A stretch of DNA of 64,000 nt from Euclidia mi. Its lineage: Eukaryota > Arthropoda > Insecta > Lepidoptera > Erebidae. The translations under genes were made by a program, and so were the position numbers. Shown here in pieces: positions 57,819 through 64,000 of the stretch (the stretch's first letter is position 1; each line of letters begins with the position of its first letter). Under the pieces are notes generated by a model, which ran no database searches, was not told the origin of the DNA, and saw only the letters and a list, made by a program, of their open reading frames with translations. The DNA lies in NCBI GenBank assembly GCA_944739405.2, contig OX123185.2:10103840-10167839 (forward strand), written 5' to 3'.

Positions 57819-58933
57819 ATATAGTATACATATCCAGTATCCTCACAGCCTTTGCAGCGCAGTATACTAAGCTAAATAAGCAGTAATATTTATTTTACGT
57901 CAAATATCTATGATGGTTGTTCGCGACTACATTTACGAACAAACTATCTACTGTCTTATAACACGCGATTGGTAATGGATACTTTCAAAATGCAAAGTTT
58001 GCCTTTCAATGGAAGAGGCTTTACCTGAGATCAACTGGTCTTTAATACGACTAGTTATTAGATTTTGATGTTGTTATTGTTAGTTTACTTAAATAGTTGT
58101 ATATGATATGTTTTAAAACACGCATTTAGTAATGTCTAATACCCTATATGGATGGCACAGATGACGTGTTTTGGTGGTGTGGTGTTGTGTTCTGGTTTCG
58201 GTTCCCATACAGTACAATACTGTATGGTCCACAAATCGGACTTTGCAAATGTTTGAAACGTCATTCGTAGAATTGTTGGAACATTGTTCGTGATTTTAGC
58301 TTAGGAAACCTCTAATTTGAGCTGCGACGACGGTATTAAGTGCCATCTTCTAAAAATGGATAGCAAAACCAGTATTTATACTGCATTTCGTTTATAAGAT
58401 GAAACTACCGAAGTCTCTTCCAGTTATAAAATATCTCGTTGTTGCATTTAGGTACTTCAAATATTGACGGACTATGAAAAACAACCTAAACGTCCATTTG
58501 TATTCCATTAGCTCGCCTTTCTTGGCTTTTAGTTACTGTAATTAAGTATCGTATACTTATATTTTAAAAAGCTGTGGCCTTTTTTCAGTCTTTTTTATTA
58601 TTTTTTTTTCCTAAAATAAATGATTTGATTTATATATTTGCCATTCGTCTGTCCGTACCTCACAGCCATTTAATTATGACTTCCAGTATTAAATACTCAT
58701 CTTATAAAAGCTTATTGATATTTATAATTCACGAGGCTTATACGTTTTAAATAGTGAGTCGCCACTAACTAAGCTGTCGTTCAAAAGCGCCGGTAGTTCA
58801 AACCGTATGACGCAATTTCCGTCCAGGCTCCGGCCACAAAGTTTGTTACTATCGTATGCATTGTCACAACGTCCCAGGCGCAAGGTTGCGTAACTTTGAC
58901 GTACAGGTGTATTGTATCTTATACTTCTTAAAC
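57819..58933. other. Intron sequence, no gene recognised
   Basis: AT-rich. No repeat edge was identified with confidence. Confidence 0.35.
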
Positions 58934-59568
58934 TAATATATAAAGCTGAAGAGTTTGTTTGATTGGTTGAACGCGCTAATCTCAGGAACTACTGGTCCGA
59001 TTTAAAAAGTTATTTTAGTGTTAGATAGCCCATTTATACTGTGCAGCCTGTGGGCTCATTTTACTCAAAAATCATACAGTGCTCTTCGCGTCCAGTACAA
59101 TAACGCGTTCAGGGTGCTGATGGGGCTGCCTCGCTTCTGCAGCGCCTCTGGAATGTTTGCGGAAGCTCGGATTGACTGCTTCTATACCGTGATGAGGAAG
59201 CGATGTGCATCTCTGGTGCGTAGGGTGCGGGCCAGCCCCAACAGCATCCTGAACGTGATAGCGTGCAGGCTAGATTGCTCCTTCTTGGCTCACTGCAGTA
59301 AGGTTTCAGCTGCCCCTGTTACCTTGAGGCAGTGAGCCGAAGGGTGCATTAAATAATAGTTGTTATTTTATTTCATTTTAAACGTGTATACTAACATAGA
59401 TTATAAGTTCCATTGATACTAACATTTTTGAGTCTTGGTACTTGAATAAATGAATTTATTATTATTATTATAGAGGAAGCCTATAGGCTATATAACATCG
59501 CTATGAGTGACGGGAGCGGAGCAGTAGCTTTAAATAACGCGGGTGTAACCGTGGGCATCCTCTAGTCC
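58934..59568 (+). mobile_element. Helitron-like repeat split by a LINE fragment
   Basis: The left part 58934-59038 ('tatataaagctgaagagttt', 'ctcaggaactactggtccga', 'cagtgttagatagcccattt') and the right part about 59473-59568 ('gaggaagcctataggctata', 'aacgcgggtgtaaccgtggg', 'catcctctag') together make one copy of the 3395-3596 family. The interruption is exactly at 'catttat'. Confidence 0.65.
59039..59472 (+). pseudogene. LINE C-terminal fragment nested in the Helitron-like repeat
   Basis: A plus frame to 59335 encodes YSALRVQYNNAFRVLMGLPR, then CSASGMFAEA and LRVRASPNSIL-like residues, the region after the RT domain in a lepidopteran LINE family. It ends in 'gaatttattattattattat', a short (ATT)n tail. 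The Met at 59018 belongs to the Helitron part. It is 5'-truncated and non-functional. Confidence 0.7.
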
Positions 59569-59735
59569 TTAATATAGCGACTAATTTCGTATGGGGCGTA
59601 GCATGATGTCCATTGACCATTAGATGAAAAGCCAATAATTTGTTTTACGGATTAAGAAAATGTTACCCCATTTCATTTCCTAGGTGTCGTAAGAGGCAAT
59701 TAAAGAACATACACGAAAAAACACAACTGACTGAC
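59569..59735 (+). repeat. LINE 5'-type block fragment
   Basis: 'tttcctaggtgtcgtaagag' and 'gcaattaaagaa' (about 59676-59706) are a diverged version of the block 'gtgggtgtcgtaaaaggcga' near the 5' end of the LINE at 49698. Nothing else of that element is seen here. Confidence 0.35.
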
Positions 59736-60000
59736 TGACTCCGTGGTCCAGTGGATAGCGTATGCGTCTACTGATCGGGAAGTCCTGGGTTTAATTTCCC
59801 GGTCGGGTAAAAGGTTTTACTGAGTTAAAAGATTTTACTGAGTTAAAAGGTGTTACTGAGTTTCTCCAAATTCTTAGTAGCAGCACGGGGTCTGGTAATG
59901 TGACCCCTATTATGGTGGATCTAAAATGTTATGGCGAAATGTAAGTGTAATATTACATCTCTTCCAATTCAGACGTGAGTCCATAAAATGAATAACTAAT
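59736..60000 (+). mobile_element. tRNA-derived SINE with full head
   Basis: 'ccgtggtccagtggatagcg' (A-box region) and 'gggtttaatttcccggtcgg' (B-box region) are tRNA-like. The body has two 'actgagttaaaaggttttac'-type repeats, 'agcagcacggggtctggtaa' and the shared tail 'tgtaatattacatctcttcc' + 'acgtgagtcc'. This links a tRNA head to the tail seen alone at 33932, 57590 and 63827. Confidence 0.65.
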
Positions 60001-60202
60001 AATTGTTTATCAGACGGCTTGACTATGAGTCTACCCAATTTTAATAGAATTCTAAAGTCATCTAACAAAAAATACAATACCTATAGTTTTTATTATGTTT
60101 TTTGTCTGTGTAGTTTACAATCACGTAATATAAATTCAGTAAAGTTGCAAATAAGTAAAGTTAGTAGTTTTTAGCATAATTATAAACAGACAGTCCTCTT
60201 AC

Positions 60203-60356
60203 CAAATATAGTCATAGGCCTCGTTCTTTCGTCTTCTGCCAGGAATGTTGAAACCACACATGTGTAGTTGCCGGTCAGTTCTGGTAGTAGCGACGTTATG
60301 CGAAGCGCCCGGTGCTGGGTATACGGGTTGTGGGACACTCTGTATGAAAGATCCAC
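60203..60356 (-). CDS. Ig gene exon (second half of first Ig domain)
   Basis: Acceptor 'aatttcag' before 60356, donor GTAAGA after 60203. Phase 0 in, phase 1 out. Encodes VDLSYRVSHNPYTQHRALRI, then LPELTGNYTCVVSTFLAEDE and RPMTIF. The D/N-Y-x-C pattern is the F-strand cysteine of an Ig fold and pairs with the Cys of VTLDCDF in the preceding exon. Confidence 0.75.
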
Positions 60357-60455
60357 CTGAAATTATTTATTTTAATGTGACTGATATCATCATATCAGCC
60401 TAGAGTCGTCCACCGCTGGACATAGACAAAAGTTCTCCACACCTATATTGTCCAA

Positions 60456-60685
60456 TTGTCTTTTTCTTGAATGTATAAGTTATCTCAAAGTACCTGAACA
60501 TTTTTCAACTATTGGTGTTACTATGACAAAAATCACCTCAGTCTACCGTGAACATGAATCCTGTAAAAAATTCGAAACGTCGGCTAGTAATAAAAATGTA
60601 GTTTCTAGATCAGTCGGCAATAAAATCCGTTAACTGTAGTTTAATTTCAATGTGTAACATTCGCGTAAATCCAAGAAAATACTAT
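60456..60685. mobile_element. PLE-B 3' relic with internal inversion
   Basis: Bases 60456-60531 match PLE-B 8920-8987 in reverse. From about 60532 the sequence matches 8988-9175 in forward orientation, including the 3' extension ('gtgtaacattcgcgtaaat' + 'ccaagaaaata'). The two pieces are adjacent in the source and do not overlap, so this is an in-place 5' inversion of a very short insertion. The open frame across it (60448-60633) is not coding. It lies about 90 bp from an Ig exon. Confidence 0.75.
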
Positions 60686-60861
60686 CGAACATAACATGTT
60701 TTTAGGATTCTCTGATAAATCATTAGAATAGGCATGCCATGGCCACGGCTGATCTGCCAGATAATTTGCCACAGATTGCGATATAGTCAGTAATTTAATA
60801 ATTAAAATCAATACAAAGAAGTATAGCAGTATGAATTTATTTACTAGAAAAGTTTATAAAA

Positions 60862-60935
60862 CAACAGGATTTGAACCCACGCCTTCCGCAAAGAACGCCT
60901 CTCCTCGCTACTTTACAAACAAAGCTATTGTAGGT
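60862..60935 (-). repeat. tRNA-like sequence
   Basis: The minus strand has a good B-box-like 'gtgggttcaaatcctgttgt', preceded by 'aagtagcgaggagaggcgtt'. A-box and acceptor-stem pairing are poor, so a SINE head fits better than a tRNA gene. Confidence 0.3.
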
Positions 60936-61069
60936 ACTACCCACAAGATAAAGTTTGCCCTTTATGAGCAACTTCGTGCTCAGTGCGTTTTATTTATCTG
61001 AGTAGATATTAAACGACATTTGTCGTATACATTACGGAAAGTAAGTCGAATCGTGTTTAAAATGTACTA

Positions 61070-61760
61070 CTACTCTGTCAAGAAAGTACCGGGAAAAGAT
61101 CAATAATACACAAACTGTTTGTTATTCATCCAAATTTATTTTATCACCATCAAAGTCTTTCAGAAATGATACACTTACGCCAACGAATAATCCAATCAGC
61201 AAAATATTTTTTAAACGCTGTTTCCGGATATCAGTTCAGTTCTCGCCGCGAATTCTCCTTTATGTCTTCTACCGATTGAAAACGGGTGCCAAAAAGTGGT
61301 AATTTGAGTTTAGAAAAAGAAAAAAGTTGGCTGGTACCATATCTGGTGAATATGGTGGTTGCTGGATGGTATTATCGTGTTACGAAATTCTTTTGGACAT
61401 ACCTAGCGGCAACATGTTTCATACCCAAATGATTAGTCAAAATGGTACGGATCGACTCGTGAGATACAGAAAATTCGGCGGCTATTTCTCTCTAAGTTAA
61501 ATGAGGATTTTCAGTCACTGTTTCCTTCACTTTTGCGATGTTAACTTCAGTTGCAGACGTCGATGGCCTATCAAAGGGAGACAAATTTTCCATCACATGT
61601 CGACCGCTTTTGTACCACTCATAAGCACGTGTTTTTGATAAAGTAGGTTCACCGTAAGCCTTCTGTAACACCATCAGAATCATCAGAAATTCCATTGGCG
61701 ATGCAAAATTTAAGACACACTCTTGTCCATTATGAAATTCGCAATACACATTAGATACGA
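61070..61760 (-). pseudogene. Mariner transposon relic with internal deletion
   Basis: Minus frame 61749-61492 carries the N-terminal DNA-binding part (QKAYGEPTLSKTRAYEWYKS, then DRPSTSATEVNIAKVKETV). About 61350-61075 on the same strand encodes the C-terminal end (SPDMVPANFFLF near 61345, then LNSNYHFLAPVF and FDGDKINLDE). The catalytic middle with the first two aspartates is mostly missing, so it is inactive. The terminus 'ctgtcaagaaagtaccggga' at about 61075 may be one inverted repeat. I could not find a clear partner. Confidence 0.75.
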
Positions 61761-62309
61761 TATAACTAAAAATATCACTGTACTTAATATAAATAGCAGA
61801 TGAAACTCAAACTACGCGCTAAAATGAAAAACAGTTGTAATCTAACAGCAATAATAAAACAAAAATTTAATTTGGAGCCATAAACAACTAAACCATTCCC
61901 GATACTTCTTTGACTAAATGTATATTTTTAAATATATGTCTGACTTGAAATTTAGGGCTTTTACAAATAATTTAAATTGAATGTATATTATGTAGTTATG
62001 GAAAATTAAATATAAATAATAGTTAGAATAGGATTTAAAATATAATGCAAGATTATGTGTACATAGTTTTTGATCTAGTTGTTAGGAACCCTGACTACTA
62101 CGCAGCGGATTTGATTGCCGACCAAGTCAAAACTCAATGTGATGAGCCCAATTATTAGTTGTGTGTCTGGGTGTAAGTTATCTATAATTATGTGTGCATA
62201 AAGAAATATAATTATAAGTATGTTTCGCAGGAACCATAACAAAAAGCTTTGCCTAGTTTGAAATTAGATGACCGTGTGTGAGCAGCCAAGATACTACCTT
62301 CCACAAAAG
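61761..62309. other. Intron sequence, no gene recognised
   Basis: AT-rich, no repeat edge recognised. Confidence 0.35.
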
Positions 62310-62636
62310 ACTCCATTTGACGTAGTGGTTTAAGCTGCCGCCTCGATATTTGACACTGCGCCAAGTATTATGAAGTCAATCCCCACCCAAGACAAGACTT
62401 TGCTTGATCCAGAAATTGTTTTTTTGTGTCTGCGTGTACTTTGTGTCCGTTTTTTGCATGCTTGTAAAGTCCCCTGCGATTCCTTCCGTGAGAGAGTTTT
62501 CGGACGTCGTAGCAGATGTAGACGCAAGTTGCCAGACGTAGACCTCCAACAAGATGGACCGAAGGTCTTGTTGGGATCGTGAGCAGGAGATCTTACAGTG
62601 GACGTCTTCGCTAATATGATGATGATGAGAAAAATA
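62310..62636 (+). mobile_element. tRNA-derived SINE followed by a repeat tail
   Basis: 'tgacgtagtggtttaagctg', 'gacactgcgccaagtattat' and 'gatccagaaattgttttttt' are a diverged copy of 11509-11712. From about 62500 another fragment follows and ends in 'atatgatgatgatgag', a LINE- or SINE-type (ATG)n tail. It ends 33 bp from the first visible Ig exon. Confidence 0.5.
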
Positions 62637-62668
62637 CAAAACAGGATTTCAAAAAATTAAAGCCATAC

Positions 62669-62874
62669 CTAATTTTTCAATATGCCTAAAGCTTGAGGCT
62701 TCTGTGGAGGTATCCACTGGTACACGGGCTGCGTCTTGTCCATATAAAACCACTTGACCACCAAGCCAGTGACGTTGCTGGTGACGAAGTCGCAGTCAAG
62801 GGTGACGGCGTCCTTCGTGCCGTACTGGATCACGTCTGGCACGCGGATGTTGATTATTTTTACTGAGTGAACAC
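62669..62874 (-). CDS. Ig gene, first visible exon (V-type Ig domain, N-terminal half)
   Basis: Acceptor 'ctttccag' precedes 62874 and donor GTATGG starts at 62668. Two bases complete a codon from an unseen exon, then HSVKIINIRVPDVIQYGTKD, VTLDCDF, GLVVKWFYMDK and VYQWIPPQKPQALGILKN follow. The last codon, 62671-62669, is TAG, in the frame that fits both this exon and the next one. A basic residue would be expected there in this protein type (inference), one substitution from AAG. VHSVKI near the start may be just after a signal-peptide cleavage site. Confidence 0.7.
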
Positions 62875-63826
62875 CTGGAAAGATAATATGTTAAATGTGA
62901 ATTTTGATGTGGGAGAGTAGGTTGGGTCGAAAAGGATTCCTAGAGGCCATACAGCTACATCAAAAATAATTAGGACAGCAAAGCTCAACTTGGACTAGAA
63001 AGTTGCAATTATGAAACAGACAATAATTAATGTAAAGATTGTTGCGTAAAAAATACAACTCATACACATTAGGCATAAATTTAACAAGGTGAGTTTTATA
63101 AGTATTTCACAAACGAGCAAGAGCAACAATTTTTAAACCATATGATCGGTTGGATAATGAATCGACTCCAGCATACACTGGGCCTAACACTAACTAATAA
63201 ACGTCCGATAATATTGCCAACTGTGCAGTCAAAGCCAACATAACAATCTTCAATAATAGTTATGAGCTCAAAATTAAACCATTTCGTATAAAATGCCCAA
63301 TTTATCACGAGTTAATATTTAAACTCAAAATTCCCAGTGGTCAAACTGCGGACAAAAATTAAAACATTCCCTGGAACAGATAAATCAATAACGTAGAAAG
63401 TCGCATGCCACTCGAGACCTTCACTCGTCAGCAACCAAGCCCTCCGGGTTTTAAAATTCTACCCAATTCAATTTAATTATCGGAAACTGTCTGTCATATT
63501 TCATATTAACTTATACGCTCAGAAACATTTTCCGTACTTAAAGTAATTGATACAATTGCCATTAAATTATTAATATTTTATTAAATCGTATCGATTATTG
63601 GCGTGAAAAACAGGTAGAGCACAGTGAAACGAAATCTTCAGCTTCGGAAACTAAGACTTACTTCGAGTCACTGAACCGAAGGAGATAGCTAGTTAGATCC
63701 AATTTGGAAAACTTACTTTTGTGTGGCATATATTATGTGTAATATTCTCGATATTTGTTATTTGCAGGTATGAGCTGGAATTTTAAGTCAATAATGTCTT
63801 ATTCCTTAATTAGAAGCTGGCCTCGA
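62875..63826. other. No gene recognised upstream of the Ig exon
   Basis: Should be intron of the Ig gene if its 5' exon lies further right. No signal-peptide-like exon with splice sites was found up to the window end. Confidence 0.35.
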
Positions 63827-63880
63827 AATGTGGGTGTAATATTACACCTCTGCCTACCCCTTCGGAGATAAAGGCGTGCG
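63827..63880 (+). repeat. SINE 3'-tail fragment
   Basis: 'gtgtaatattacacctctgc', 'ctaccccttcggagataaag' and 'gcgtgcgtctatt' match the tail at 57760-57800. Confidence 0.55.
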
Positions 63881-64000
63881 TCTATTAATAAAAATAAAGA
63901 AAGAAATTAGAAGCTTATTTCTAAATTACCAAACGTTTCTTCAACTCAAAATTTACAAATATTTCTACAACAAAAACGTTCATTTTGTTATAATATTTTC

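Larger units (their letters stand above)
48093..62874 (-). other. Two-Ig-domain gene (beaten-path-like), six exons, 5' end not seen
   Basis: Six minus-strand exons join with matching phases: 62874-62669, 60356-60203, 57241-57124, 49182-49022, 48505-48455 and 48148-48093. All have GT donors and AG acceptors. The product has a V-type Ig domain (C in VTLDCDF, W in VVKWFYMD, C in LTGNYTCVVSTF) and a second Ig domain (IICSVEGVFPKPEL to VEILCDMQVPL). A Pro/Thr stalk and a short hydrophobic C-terminus follow. The layout and the VYQWIPPQKPQALGIL block recall insect beaten-path-type surface or secreted adhesion proteins. The name is from memory and needs a search. The upstream exon with the signal peptide is not visible. 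An in-frame TAG closes the first visible exon. Introns are packed with transposons. Confidence 0.7.

Noticed and set aside
62370..62582. 70-codon plus frame near the right end
   Set aside because: It runs through a tRNA-derived SINE and its neighbour and has no independent support.
1..64000. Bacterial-type operon, toxin-antitoxin or phage defence genes
   Set aside because: Composition, introns and repeat families are those of an insect nuclear genome, and no such gene was seen.

Overview
The window looks like nuclear DNA of a moth or butterfly (Lepidoptera). It is AT-rich, with no bacterial-style operons, rRNA genes or convincing free-standing tRNA genes. It is dense in repeat families I associate with Lepidoptera: tRNA-headed SINEs, Helitron-like elements ending in CTAG, and non-LTR elements. 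It also carries Penelope-like retroelements (PLEs) and one spliced insect-type gene. No species is named, and family names rest on motif recognition, not a database search.

Bases 1-33490 form a tandem array. Unit 1 (1-11835) and unit 2 (11836-27892) share their left 7.2 kb and right 2.97 kb. A third, partial unit (27893-33490) stops after 5.6 kb. The units differ mainly in their middle. Unit 2 carries two separate PLE insertions, each in head-to-head inverted form and each flanked by a 12-13 bp direct repeat: PLE-A at 18123-19756 and PLE-B at 23330-25232. They are separated by 3.5 kb of DNA (segment Z) found only there. Unit 1 lacks Z. It has the left half of the PLE-A insertion fused head-to-head to the right half of the PLE-B insertion (6288-9175). 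Both PLE families encode a reverse transcriptase and/or a GIY-YIG endonuclease. The rest of each unit holds a broken RTE-type LINE (+), a broken CR1/Jockey-type LINE (-), Helitron-like pieces, SINEs and unassigned AT-rich DNA.

Bases 33491-48092 appear to lack genes. They hold SINEs, Helitron-like fragments, LINE 3' ends and a DDE transposase relic. From 48093 to 62874 six minus-strand exons with consistent splice phases make one host gene for a two-Ig-domain protein, resembling the beaten-path type. Its 5' exon(s) lie beyond the right edge or are unrecognised. Its introns contain a 2.4-kb LINE with perfect 13-bp target-site duplications and a long RT frame (49698-52094). They also hold LINE 3' ends, SINEs, a LINE nested in a Helitron-like element, a rearranged PLE-B relic and a mariner deletion relic. 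The first visible exon ends with an in-frame TAG, so the gene may be broken, or the base may be polymorphic or wrong.

The points most worth checking are the PLE-linked restructuring of the tandem units, the short 3' extension found on only one arm of each inverted PLE, and the nonsense codon in the Ig gene.
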